From the NCBI GenBank assembly GCA_031278635.1, contig JAITKA010000062.1, forward strand, positions 1 through 47,901: a DNA stretch of 47,901 nt, in the 5' to 3' direction. A model generated the notes under the pieces. That model searched no databases. It was not told the origin of the DNA and was given only the letters and a program-made list of their open reading frames with translations. Made by a program: the position numbers and the translations under genes. Shown piece by piece: positions 8,767 through 18,902 of this stretch (within the stretch, counting starts at the first letter, position 1; each line of letters starts with the position of its first letter). The stretch comes from Deltaproteobacteria bacterium (GTDB lineage: Bacteria; Desulfobacterota; Desulfarculia; Adiutricales; Adiutricaceae).

Positions 8767-8866
8767 CCCATCCGGGCGGACGATCCCGCCCACCCGGGCG
8801 GACGATCCCGCCCTTTCTGGTGGACGATCCCGCCCATCCGGGCGGACGATCCCGCCCATCCTGGCG
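8767..8866. repeat. 22-bp tandem repeat array, four full units plus one partial
   Basis: unit cccatccgggcggacgatcccg at 8767, 8789, 8811 (diverged), 8833, with partial at 8855. Confidence 0.95.
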
Positions 8867-9201
8867 CTACCATACAACTTAAAGCCTTTCGGTTCAATCC
8901 CAAAAGGCCCTCCCGGCCCAGGCCAAAGGAATGGGGCCAGATCATACCAAAGAAAAAAATTTTTTCTTAACGAAAGCGCTAATGTTTAAATAAGCGTACT
9001 ATATTTTCCCAAAGCGAAAGTCCCCGCTCCCCAGGTTGGGACCTTTAGCCATAACTAAACCGACAAGATACCGTTTGGTTTCTAAAACTTGATTGTAATG
9101 CCCAATTTAAAGTGGTAAACTTTTGCGGTCGAAAACGCCCGCCAAAGTTCGGCGGGCCTGGGGTTGGCCCAATCAAGCATAATCGGTAAGGGGTTTTTTC
9201 C

Positions 9202-10329
9202 ATGGATTACGATATCGCGGTCCTCCCGGGGGACGGCATAGGGCCCGAGGTCACCGAGCAGGCCCTTAAAGTCATGAAAGCCGCGGCAAGCAGGTTTGGC
9301 TTCGGCCTTAGGATAAACGCGCTGCCGTACGGGGCCAACCACTACCTCAAGACGGGGGTCACCCTGCCCGAGTCGGCCTTTTCCGAGCTGCGCTCGGCCA
9401 AGGCCCTTTTGCTGGGCGCCGTGGGGGACCCCAGGGTACCGATGGGGCCGTTGGAGCAAGAGCTTCTGCTGGCCTTGCGCTTCCGCTTCGACCTATACGT
9501 GAACCTCAGGCCGGCCAAGTCCTTCCCCAATGTCAGGGTGCCCATAAACACCATACCCGAGGGCCGCGCCCTGGACATTTTGGTGGTCAGGGAAAACACC
9601 GAGGATTTTTACATGGGCCTGGGCTTTCGCGACCGTGGCGACATCAAGGGTAAATTCCAGGTAAAAAGGGGACTGTACGAGCTAGGGGGCGCACTCGGCC
9701 TCACCATCTCCCCCACAAGCGACATGGCCGCGGCCCTGGGCGTGATTACCGGCCCTGGCTCCCGGCGCATAGCCCAAAGGGCCTTCGCCATGGCCCAAGC
9801 CAGGGGCGACGGTCACCTCCACGTGGCCAGCAAGGCCAACGCCCTTCCCCAGCTTTACGGCTTTTGGGACGCCCAGGTAAACGAGGTGGCGGCGGATTAC
9901 CCCGATATAACCCTCAAACGCATGAACGTGGATAACCTTTGCTATCAGTTGCCACGGGCGCCCATGGATTTCGGGGTCATCCTCTGCCCCAACCTCTTCG
10001 GCGACATCGTGAGCGATCTGGCCTCGTCGCTGATCGGCGGCCTGGGCCTGTCGCCCTCGGCCAACCTGGGCGAAGGCTTCGCCATGTTCGAGCCGGTCCA
10101 CGGCTCCGCCCCGGACATCGCGGGCACCGGCAAGGCCAACCCCCTGGCGGCCACCCTCTCCGGGGCCCTGCTCCTGACCTGGCTGGGCCAAAGCGAGGCC
10201 GCCCGGGCAATCGAGGGCACCGTCCGGGAATACCTGTCCAAGGGCGCCAACCTGCCCTTCGAGGTGGGCGGCGACGCCCCGGCGGAAAAGGTCGGCCAAA
10301 TCCTGACCGACATGATCCAAGCCAAGTGA
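9202..10329 (+). CDS. isocitrate/isopropylmalate dehydrogenase family protein
   Basis: MDYDIAVLPGDGIGPEV, VVRENTEDFYMG, FEPVHGSAPDIAGTGKANPLA motifs. Confidence 0.88.
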   Translation: MDYDIAVLPGDGIGPEVTEQALKVMKAAASRFGFGLRINALPYGANHYLKTGVTLPESAFSELRSAKALLLGAVGDPRVPMGPLEQELLLALRFRFDLYVNLRPAKSFPNVRVPINTIPEGRALDILVVRENTEDFYMGLGFRDRGDIKGKFQVKRGLYELGGALGLTISPTSDMAAALGVITGPGSRRIAQRAFAMAQARGDGHLHVASKANALPQLYGFWDAQVNEVAADYPDITLKRMNVDNLCYQLPRAPMDFGVILCPNLFGDIVSDLASSLIGGLGLSPSANLGEGFAMFEPVHGSAPDIAGTGKANPLAATLSGALLLTWLGQSEAARAIEGTVREYLSKGANLPFEVGGDAPAEKVGQILTDMIQAK

Positions 10330-10334
10330 AATTC

Positions 10335-10364
10335 CCCCCGGCCCGCCCGCGGCGGGCCGGGGGC
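10335..10364. repeat. GC-rich hairpin between two genes
   Basis: ccccggcccgcc/ggcgggccgggg inverted repeat. Confidence 0.6.
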
Positions 10365-10385
10365 CTAGCGAAGGCGAGGCCTGAC

Positions 10386-10955
10386 ATGGGCGAAGGGGCA
10401 ACGGCGCCCCGCCCGGCCGTTTTCATCGACCGGGACGGGACCCTAAACCGGGACAACTATTACATGTACCGATTCGAGGACTTCAGGTGGATAGACGGGG
10501 TCCCGGAGGCCCTGGGCCGCCTTAAGCGGGCCGGCCTGGCCCTGGCCGTGGTCACAAACCAGTCGGGGATAAACAGAAACTATTATACCGAGCGGGACGT
10601 TTTGGAGCTCCACCGCGCCATCGACCAGGATCTGATGGCCAGGGAGGGCGTGACCATCGATGGCTGGTACCACTGCCCCCATAACCCCAACGTGGAGAAA
10701 TGCGCCTGCCGCAAGCCCGCCCCGGGCATGCTGCTGGCCGCCGCGAGGGATCTATCCCTGGACCCGGCCCGCTCCTACATGGTCGGCGACAAGCTCATCG
10801 ACCTCCAGGCCGGCCTTGCCGCCGGGGTCAGGCTCCCCATACTGGTCCTGACCGGTTACGGCCAGGCCGAGCGCGACCGGGCCCCCCAGGGGACGGTCAT
10901 CCGCGACGACTTCCCCGGGGCCGCCGACTACATACTGAAGGACTTCCTCGGCTAG
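10386..10955 (+). CDS. gmhB: D-glycero-D-manno-heptose 1,7-bisphosphate phosphatase-like HAD-IIIA hydrolase
   Basis: FIDRDGTLNRDNYYMYRFEDFRWIDGVPEAL, VVTNQSGINRNYY, CHCP-type Cys motif (HCPHNPNVEKCACRKP), MVGDKLIDLQAG; start ATG 10386 (ORF track begins upstream at 9939). Confidence 0.85.
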   Translation: MGEGATAPRPAVFIDRDGTLNRDNYYMYRFEDFRWIDGVPEALGRLKRAGLALAVVTNQSGINRNYYTERDVLELHRAIDQDLMAREGVTIDGWYHCPHNPNVEKCACRKPAPGMLLAAARDLSLDPARSYMVGDKLIDLQAGLAAGVRLPILVLTGYGQAERDRAPQGTVIRDDFPGAADYILKDFLG

Positions 10956-11332
10956 GCCCCGGGGAAGTCGGCGCGCCCCCTATGGGTGGTTTTTCGCGCT
11001 TCGGGCAAACATGCGCCATTGATTCTAGGGATTGTGCGAAAAAGGCGCGTAAATATTAAACTAAAAAACGTTTCTAGCCAATTGTCTAGGGCCGGGGCGT
11101 TTTTCGCTGGATTAAAACGCAATCTTGTGTTACATTTCCGGGCGAGCCCGCTCCCCGATCGCCTTGGCCCTACCGGCCAATTTGGCCCGTTCCAGGGCCC
11201 CCGGCCTTCCGGCCGGCCACGTTTCCACGAACCCAAACAGCTACCCCATCGCCCCAGGCTCCGCGTTCACGCCAATGTGGGCATAGCCCCCGCCCGCCGG
11301 CCTTTGGTCAGGTAATTTCCGAAGAGGTCCCA

Positions 11333-12637
11333 ATGCCATTGATCGAAAACAAAATCATTCTGCCCAAAAACGAGCTGCCCACGAGCTGGTACAACGTCCT
11401 TCCGGATCTGCCGGAGCCCCTGGGCCCCTACAAGACCCCCGGCGGCCAGCCGGTTTCCCCATCGGATCTGGCCGGAATCTTCCCCCAGGCGCTGATCGAG
11501 CAGGAAGTCAGCGGCCAGAGCGTCATCCAGATTCCCGGGCCCGTTTTGGAGGCCCTGTCGATCTGGCGACCCACACCCCTGGTCAGGGCCAGGCGCCTGG
11601 AAAAGGCCCTGGGCGTCTCTTCCCGCATCTATTATAAGGACGAGAGCGTCTCCCCCTCGGGTAGCCACAAAAGCAACACGGCCATGGCCCAGGCCTACTT
11701 CAACAAAGAGGCCGGCATCACCAGGCTTACCACCGAGACCGGGGCCGGCCAGTGGGGCACGGCCCTGGCCATAGCCGCCAAGCAGTTCGGCATCCAGGCC
11801 CGGGTCTACATGGTCAAGGTCAGCCTCGAGCAAAAACCCTACCGCAAGGTCATCATGAACCTCATGGGGGCGGAGGTCCTGCCCAGCCCCAGCCAGGAGA
11901 CCGACGCGGGCCGCAAGGCCCTGGCGGCCAACCCCGGCGCCCTGGGCACCCTGGGCCTGGCCATCAGCGAGGCCGTCGAGGAGGCCGCCTCCCGGCCCGA
12001 CACCAACTACGTCCTGGGCAGCGTGCTTAACCACGTCATCCTCCACCAAACGGTCATCGGCCAGGAGGTCAAAAAGCAGCTCGCCTCAATAGGCGAAAAG
12101 CCCAACTACCTGATCGCCTGCCACGGCGGCGGCTCCAACTTCGGCGGCCTGGTGGGCCCCTTCGTGAAGGACATCCTCGCCGGCCAAAAGATCAGGGCCA
12201 TCGCCGTGGAGCCCGAGTCCTGCCCCACCCTGACCGCCGGGGAGTTTAAGTACGACGCGGGCGACACCGCCGGCTTCACCCCCCTGATGCCCATGTACAG
12301 CCTGGGCACCGACTTCCAGCCCCCGGCCATCCACGCGGGCGGCCTAAGGTACCACGGGGCCGCCCCCATAGTCAGCGCCCTGCTGAGGTCCAAGGTCATC
12401 GAGGCCGCGGCCATCAACTCCGAGGACTGCTTCAGGTACGCCCAGACCCTGGCCTGGTCCGAGTACGTCATACCCGCCCCCGAGTCGGCCCACGCCCTGG
12501 CCAAGACCTGCCTCCTGGCCCTGGAGCTCGAGAAACAGGGCACCCCCGGCTGCCTCGTCTTCACGCTCTCGGGCCACGGCCTCCTGGATTTGTCGGCCTA
12601 TCAGAACCACCAAGCCAACGGCGGCGCCAAAGCCTGA
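11333..12637 (+). CDS. trpB2: TrpB2-like tryptophan synthase beta subunit family protein
   Basis: RPTPLVRARRLEKALG, SPSGSHKSNTAMAQAYFNKEAGITRLTTETGAGQWGTALA, HGGGSNFGG PLP motifs; long N-terminal extension typical of TrpB2. Confidence 0.87.
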   Translation: MPLIENKIILPKNELPTSWYNVLPDLPEPLGPYKTPGGQPVSPSDLAGIFPQALIEQEVSGQSVIQIPGPVLEALSIWRPTPLVRARRLEKALGVSSRIYYKDESVSPSGSHKSNTAMAQAYFNKEAGITRLTTETGAGQWGTALAIAAKQFGIQARVYMVKVSLEQKPYRKVIMNLMGAEVLPSPSQETDAGRKALAANPGALGTLGLAISEAVEEAASRPDTNYVLGSVLNHVILHQTVIGQEVKKQLASIGEKPNYLIACHGGGSNFGGLVGPFVKDILAGQKIRAIAVEPESCPTLTAGEFKYDAGDTAGFTPLMPMYSLGTDFQPPAIHAGGLRYHGAAPIVSALLRSKVIEAAAINSEDCFRYAQTLAWSEYVIPAPESAHALAKTCLLALELEKQGTPGCLVFTLSGHGLLDLSAYQNHQANGGAKA

Positions 12638-12649
12638 CGACCACGCGCG

Positions 12650-12688
12650 AAAAAACCCCCCCGGCCGCCGGCCAGGGGGGTTTTTTTT
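12650..12688. terminator. intrinsic terminator (bidirectional)
   Basis: aaaaaacccccccggccgccggccaggggggtttttttt, between convergent genes. Confidence 0.85.
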
Positions 12689-12706
12689 GGCTTAAACCCC
12701 GGCCAA

Positions 12707-13444
12707 TCAGTTAAAAATCTCGACCTTCAGGCCCGTGGGCAGCCACTGGCCGTTTTCCAGGCTCAAAACCAGGGTGAAGCCCAGGGCCGTTTTGTTGACC
12801 CGCCATTCCCCCCTGACCAGCCAGGGGCTCTCCGGGCCAAGGTTATCCCTGATGCCGGGTACCCCGTCGGCCACCTCCTCGCCCTCCAGGGAAAAGGGCC
12901 TCGACTCCAGCAAGACCAGCTTTCCCCTCGACGGGAAAAGCTTTAGGCCGTCGATGTAGGGCGACAGCACCCCGTAGGACGTCTTCAGCTGGGCCGGGCT
13001 GTCCTTTTGCTGCCATGAGGACGAGATTATCTTGTGGAAGTCCGAGAAGTCGCCCTTGACCAGGGCCGAGACCCAGGAGGCCATGACGTTTTCCAGTATC
13101 TGCCGTATCGACGATTCCCCCGCCGTGCCGGCCAGGGCCGGTACGGCCGCCTCCCCGGCGCCCCCCGCGGCGTCAAGCCCGGCCTCCCCCGCGTCCATTG
13201 CCTCGCCGACGGGCGCCCTTGGCAAATCCTCGTCGCTGATGGGCTGGGGGTAGATCCTCTCGCCGGAGTCGGCCGCCGGCTCGCTTTCCACCGTCTCGGC
13301 GATCTCGCCCAACCCCAGCTGACCCTTGATCGCGCGCCAATGCATAAAGCCGATGAGCCCCAAAATGGCGACGATAATCAGGATAACGATCGGGCCGCGT
13401 CTGCGGCTTAGCCCCGACCTTAGCCTTCTGACCCCTGAAGCCAT
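12707..13444 (-). CDS. hypothetical single-pass membrane protein
   Basis: 245-aa ORF with basic N-terminus plus one TM helix (GPIVILIIVAILGLIGFMHW) and a soluble C-terminal domain; terminator positioned just after its stop. Confidence 0.65.
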   Translation of the reverse strand: MASGVRRLRSGLSRRRGPIVILIIVAILGLIGFMHWRAIKGQLGLGEIAETVESEPAADSGERIYPQPISDEDLPRAPVGEAMDAGEAGLDAAGGAGEAAVPALAGTAGESSIRQILENVMASWVSALVKGDFSDFHKIISSSWQQKDSPAQLKTSYGVLSPYIDGLKLFPSRGKLVLLESRPFSLEGEEVADGVPGIRDNLGPESPWLVRGEWRVNKTALGFTLVLSLENGQWLPTGLKVEIFN

Positions 13445-13516
13445 TTACCTGTCTCCCAAACGGACCCGCAAGGGTCGAATGCCGCGCCGTCGCGGCGGTT
13501 TATGCCCCAAGGCCAC

Positions 13517-13756
13517 CTAAGCCCTTAGCCCCGGGCGCGAGTTGGCCTGGGCCAACGGTACCCCATTCTGGGCAACCGTGGTGACCGCCTGGGCCTGGCC
13601 CGACGGTCGCATGGCCTTAAGGCGGGCCTGCCCGGCCTTGTAGACCAAAAAGAAGGCGGCGAAGATAACGATCAGGATGGCCAGAAGGACCAAAGGGCCC
13701 CGCAATGACTTTTGTTTCCCGGAATTGTCACCCCGTAAGTTAAGCCAATCATCCAT
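13517..13756 (-). CDS. small hypothetical single-pass membrane protein
   Basis: 79-aa ORF with TM helix RGPLVLLAILIVIFAAFFLVY. Confidence 0.5.
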   Translation of the reverse strand: MDDWLNLRGDNSGKQKSLRGPLVLLAILIVIFAAFFLVYKAGQARLKAMRPSGQAQAVTTVAQNGVPLAQANSRPGLRA

Positions 13757-16270
13757 GACATTGCCTCATAAAAAATTATATCAGGCCAATTTCTATATGA
13801 TTATAACCATATAAATTATTAAAAGTTATTATTTTGACTTGCGATATTTTGACAGATTAAAAATGCAACGAAATGCAAAATTGGCCCACGATAAAATTAT
13901 TTAAAGGTACAAAAAATTATTACACTAGCCAGTATATGTTTTTAAGCATAATATGCTAGCCTTAATCGCGATAAAAAATCAAACTAAATAATAGGGAGGT
14001 GGGCTCTTACATGACTCAGCGGACTGTTTGTTTCGTCCGCCCCTGGAAAATATATTATCATATTTGCCGGATTGGTAAACCTGTATCGAACAAAAAAAAC
14101 GACATGCCTCGCCGGCCGCATAAGTTCCCGGACAAAAGTGGGCCAAATTGGCCCAGACAGGGCGTAAGGGTGGCCTTGGGGGTTATGGCGCCCCAGGGCG
14201 GCTCTTTTGGGCCGTAACCAAAACCTACATAATTACTCAATAAAGGCGTCAAGCGTCATGATAGGTTAGGCTAATTTTGCACTTTAGGTAAAGCCATTAA
14301 CGTGGGTGAGTAAAAAATACAAAAATAAAAATCAAACTTTTCCGGTTTAATTTAACTAAACTAAAAAAATAAAGTTTTTAAGTAAAAATATGAAAATAAA
14401 AATTACAATCAACGCAGGCATTCTCAGAAAACTTATCTGATAGAAATTGTAGCCACTAGCTATAATTATATTGATATTGAAATAAAATTGGACACGTGGT
14501 CTAATAGTGATCAATAAAGGACTGACGCGAGTCAATTATCACCATGGGGGCCAACGGTGTCCGCCGCCAGATTATATCATAGCCAAGGCTTGGGCCGCCC
14601 CGTTTTTTAGCGCAGGCTCCGGTTAAGTCAAAAATTGCTTATTAAACCTAAACGTTCCAAAATTAAGATCTTTGTTTTATTTCGATAATTTAAACAAATA
14701 AAATTACAATATAAAAATTAAAGCTAACTGATAGAAATTATTTCATCTAAAATCATGGCCTGATCATTTCAACTGGAATCGTTAAAGCATTTATATCTTT
14801 AATGAGATATGTTTTAGATTAGACTTTAATTAAATTTAAACCCGTTTATAAGATTCGTAAGACGGCTATTGGCTTTACCCCCCTGACCACGGGTTCCTAC
14901 GCGCTAGTTCGGACCTAGTCAAGTGGTTGATATACTTAACTTTTGGTTAACGCTAACTTTGCCCTGTCTGCAAAAAAACCTAAATTTCAAAAATTTTGTT
15001 CATAACTATCTGAATTTATTTGCTTAATTTTTTCGTTAATTTCGCGTTTTAGGTTTTTTTGCAAGGCAATCGACCGGAAAAACCTGTCGCGTCAACCAGT
15101 TCCAGGAAGGGCCTTTTCGCGACGTTTAGGCTTACGGCTTACCCTCTCCCGCCCCAAGGCGGGGAAAATACCCCCACTTTTGGGTTGGCATGTTGCATGC
15201 GTTAGATAGATAGGGACCTTTTAACAAGTATCGTAGTAACCAAGGACCATTTTGGGCGATTTTGAGGCGTAACGGTCAAAAACGGCTGCGTATTTGCCGA
15301 TACGATACAACCTGGGCTTTCCATCGAGCCTCGACGGTGAACTTCCCTTCCCTGGGCCGGGCGCCGAGGTCCCGGGCTTGCCCCCGTTGAGGCTCGGCGG
15401 CAAGGCCGGCTCCTTGCCCGCCGTGGCTTTGCCCCTCGGCGCCCCTTTCGGGATAGCGACCCCGCATAAACGCCTTTTGGAAGGCGCCATCGTGCCGGGG
15501 ATTAGAAAAGCGGGCTTGTGGCCAACGACGGCGAGGCGGAAAGCTGGCTAGTAACGGCAATGTTAAAGGTTGCCTTGGGAATGATTATCCTCAAAGGCCT
15601 ATTAATTAGCTGCCCTTATGGGGAATTTTCAGACTTTCCTTATGACGGATGAGATAGTGGCATAAATATTGCAACATTGAATTGGCAGCTAAACGTCAAA
15701 TTACGCCTTGCCGCCTTTTCGAAATTTTGACCAGCGGAGATGAAAGCGGCAAACTGGGTAGGTTAATTGGCGGTAAAAGAAAGGTCGTTTGGACCAAAAC
15801 TAAGTTGTTTTTAGTCAAAATGAAATTTTTTTAGAATTTTTATAATCAAACGGTTATGATTCTTTAAAACGAGAGGGTTTTGGTTGACGGTCTGGCCAAT
15901 GGGGCGGTTAGGCCGGTGGAAGGCGGTGAACGTTTGAGGCATGGGCGTTTAAAAAACATCGCGCATGGTAAAAACGATTACCCCGTGGAACGAAAGCCGT
16001 GGTAATTTCCACGGTAACGAATGGCGCTCCATTTAAATGTGACGGATGGTCCTAATTTTTTAACGGTGAGGAGCATGATTTTAGATCTTACGTGAATCAG
16101 GAAGGCGAAAAAGCCGAGAACGCATTGTATACTTAAATTTTTAATTAAATTTTCTAGTACGTTTTTATTAGCTAACGAAGTTTTTCTGAAAATTTAACGG
16201 TTAAAGTTAACGTCATAGACACTCGATAAGTTATCTGGGTACTATCCTTCACTCGCCGTGGCTTTCTTTT

Positions 16271-16382
16271 GGCTGGGCCAGCCCTGGGCCAGCCCTTGGC
16301 CAGCCCTTGGTTATTGGGCTTGGGTCAGTGGTCATTGGGCTTAGGACATCGTGCTTGGGTCATTGGGCTTTGGTCATTGGGA
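16271..16382. repeat. imperfect short direct repeats (ccagccc-ttgg and ggtcattgggctt families)
   Basis: gggccagccc repeated three times, then ggtcattgggctt-like unit three times. Confidence 0.7.
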
Positions 16383-16654
16383 TCGTAAACCTTAATGCCC
16401 CAAAATCATTGAAACTAAGATCGCCTTACCGAGGAAGAATCTCAAATAGTGTCGTATCCCCCTTACCATTGTCGCTGACAAAGGTAAATTTCGTCAAACA
16501 ACCGACTTAATTTTTTCAATTAGCAAAGCTATTTACTTTTATTTTCGCATATGATATCTTGCGTACCGAAACCAAAATTTATTGCCGTTTCCGCTAGGCC
16601 AACGGCCTTAAACAATCATGGAGCCGATAGTCGGTGATATGATAAAGGTCTGAA

Positions 16655-17452
16655 ATGTCTAGTTATAATCTCAGATCGAAAAGGGTTGGAAACTCAAGGA
16701 TGCCCAAGGTCATATGCCCAAATTGCAAAACAGGTTTAAAAATCGGCGACCACCTCTCCGATAAGATTGCCCGGAACCCAAAAATATGGTTTAGATGTCC
16801 CAAATGCATGGAACGTTTTCACCCCGTGGCAGCCAACTTAAACCTTAGCCTACCAAAACCCCACCCCGCCCCCCCGCCGAGCAGGTTTTCGGCGCTCGCC
16901 AGCAGAATCGGCTCTTTCGCCTCAAGGGATCGCGAACTATGGGCCGATCCCCTCGATTTCCCAGGGCAACCGGGGGCCAAGGTTACCGGTAGGTTGATAT
17001 TAAAGATAGTCCCTATTTTGTTCGTAATCATCGCGGTCGGTTACCTTTGCGCCTATTACGTGAGGGCCTCGGCGGTGCCCGCTCCCGGTCCCAGCCAGGC
17101 GGTGGCCGGGGAACCCAAAGAGACTTCCTACGCCAAGACCAGGCTCCCGGCCGACATGGCCATTTTGAGGAAAGAGCTTATCCAAAACCGCCAGCTCGAG
17201 AAAGTGGTCGATTACCGGGGGCCGGCTTGGCGGGTCTACGAGCATTTCACCAACGAGCTGGCCACGGGATTATGCCGCAGCTACGCCGGCATCAGGTTAT
17301 GGTCCCTGCGTACCACGGACAGTTTTAGGCTTCAGGGCCAATGCGTCGACCGGACCTACCAAACCCCGGAGCTCCAGGTCAAGTGGGATGACAACGAGGC
17401 CACGGTCTCCGTGGCCGGTCAGAAGACCGCCCAAACGGTTATTTTTAACTAG
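16655..17452 (+). CDS. zinc-ribbon (MJ0042-type) domain membrane protein
   Basis: CPNCKTGLKIGDHLSDKIARNPKIWFRCPKC N-terminal zinc ribbon, central TM helix ILKIVPILFVIIAVGYLCAYYV; ATG at 16700 is an alternative start. Confidence 0.7.
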   Translation: MSSYNLRSKRVGNSRMPKVICPNCKTGLKIGDHLSDKIARNPKIWFRCPKCMERFHPVAANLNLSLPKPHPAPPPSRFSALASRIGSFASRDRELWADPLDFPGQPGAKVTGRLILKIVPILFVIIAVGYLCAYYVRASAVPAPGPSQAVAGEPKETSYAKTRLPADMAILRKELIQNRQLEKVVDYRGPAWRVYEHFTNELATGLCRSYAGIRLWSLRTTDSFRLQGQCVDRTYQTPELQVKWDDNEATVSVAGQKTAQTVIFN

Positions 17453-17717
17453 TCACCCATTTCATGCGTTTTAGGGCATATTTCACACTCTAACCCTAAA
17501 TCGTTAGAAATTTTGTCGATAAAGCAAAATTTATAGTCTCTTTTTAAATATAAACCAACAAAAGAAATTTTATTTACCCAAAGGCAAACAATTGCCCACG
17601 CCGATTCGAGCGCGGCCGATCCCGCCGCAAGCCTTTGGCCAATCCGTCAGCGAACGAATGTCCCATCCCGCGTTTCGTTTCCGGCCATTTTCGTATGACG
17701 CCGTAAGGATAAAGTAA

Positions 17718-18803
17718 GTGAGCAAGCTTTTTTCAATGGGCCTAAAGAGACTGGGCCAATCCAAGGCCGGTCTTACCATGGTGGAAATGCTAATCGTCTT
17801 GGCCATATTCATAATGGTGGCCGGGGTATGCTTTTCTTTTTACATATCCAACACCAAACAATTCCTTTTGAGCCAAGCCTACGTCGAGCAACAGCAGAAC
17901 CTCAGGGTGGCCTTCTACGTCATGAGCAGGGATCTCCGGATGGCCGGGAACGGCCTTAACGTTTTGGGGCCCAACGTCTCGCTCATCCAGGCCTACACGG
18001 GCACCCAAATGACCTTGAGCGGCTCCTACGTGGCGGTCGATACCAGCCCGGGCTGGTTTAAGAACACCGACACCGCCGACCCCGGTTTCAGGGCCATCTT
18101 TGGTTTCGACGGCAAAAACACGACCGCCGACTCGGTCACGGTCTTTAGGGCCGAGATGGAATACCCGTCGCCCCTTGGGGTGGTCAAGTCCAACAGCACC
18201 AGCGAGCTGAAACTGGACACCGATTTGTTGCCCTCGACCGTGGTGGCCGGGGATATCATCGTCCTGGTGAACGGCACCGATGCCTGTCTCCTTGAGACCC
18301 TATCCGCCAGCGCCGATGAAATCCGCTACAAGCCGGGGGGGCGCTTTACCGGTCCCGGCGGGCCACCCACGGATTTCTCGGTCGTCGGCTCCACGGTTTA
18401 CAACTTTAAGGACGTAAGCCTACTTACTTATTACCTAGATCAAGCCAATAACCGCCTGATGGTTGCCAATCACGATAACGCTCATGACATTTTCGATGAT
18501 CCGGCCACAAAGTCCTCGGTCGTCGCCAATAACATCGACGATTTGCAGCTCTATTACTTTTTCAAGGTCCATACGGTCGATCCAAGCTTGCTGGACGAAG
18601 ACCCGGACATCAGCACCAACAACCTAAAGGACGACTACGTCAAGGCCGTGGCCCTGGCCATGACCTCGAAGGCCTCCTACGGGACCGGCAGCAACAACCG
18701 CTATAGGCCGCAATTGTTCAACCGGGACAAAGGCACCGTGGCCGACAACTTTAGGCGGGGCTTTTTGTCTGAATACGTCTATCTAAGGAACCACCAGAAG
18801 TGA
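17718..18803 (+). CDS. type IV pilus minor pilin PilW-like, prepilin N-terminus
   Basis: KAGLTMVEMLIVLAIFIMVAGVCFSFY prepilin cleavage/methylation motif; first in the minor-pilin cluster. Confidence 0.82.
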   Translation: MSKLFSMGLKRLGQSKAGLTMVEMLIVLAIFIMVAGVCFSFYISNTKQFLLSQAYVEQQQNLRVAFYVMSRDLRMAGNGLNVLGPNVSLIQAYTGTQMTLSGSYVAVDTSPGWFKNTDTADPGFRAIFGFDGKNTTADSVTVFRAEMEYPSPLGVVKSNSTSELKLDTDLLPSTVVAGDIIVLVNGTDACLLETLSASADEIRYKPGGRFTGPGGPPTDFSVVGSTVYNFKDVSLLTYYLDQANNRLMVANHDNAHDIFDDPATKSSVVANNIDDLQLYYFFKVHTVDPSLLDEDPDISTNNLKDDYVKAVALAMTSKASYGTGSNNRYRPQLFNRDKGTVADNFRRGFLSEYVYLRNHQK

Positions 18804-18902
18804 CTTTTGGTGTACGCTCTGCCCTGTTTTGTGGGTATTCGCCACAAAAATACATTGATTCAATAAGCCTTGGCGATTTTCCGCTTATCCGAGGATAATT
18901 TA

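Noticed and set aside
8767-8866. CRISPR interpretation of the 22-bp repeats
   Set aside because: Head-to-tail units with no spacers
9939-10385. Upstream extension of the GmhB-like ORF overlapping the dehydrogenase gene
   Set aside because: Arg/Gly/Pro-rich out-of-frame translation of the dehydrogenase; HAD domain starts just after ATG 10386
14001-14217. 72-aa ORF in the AT-rich desert
   Set aside because: Preceded by a plausible aggagg-like RBS, but no recognisable domain and atypical composition; insufficient support for a gene call
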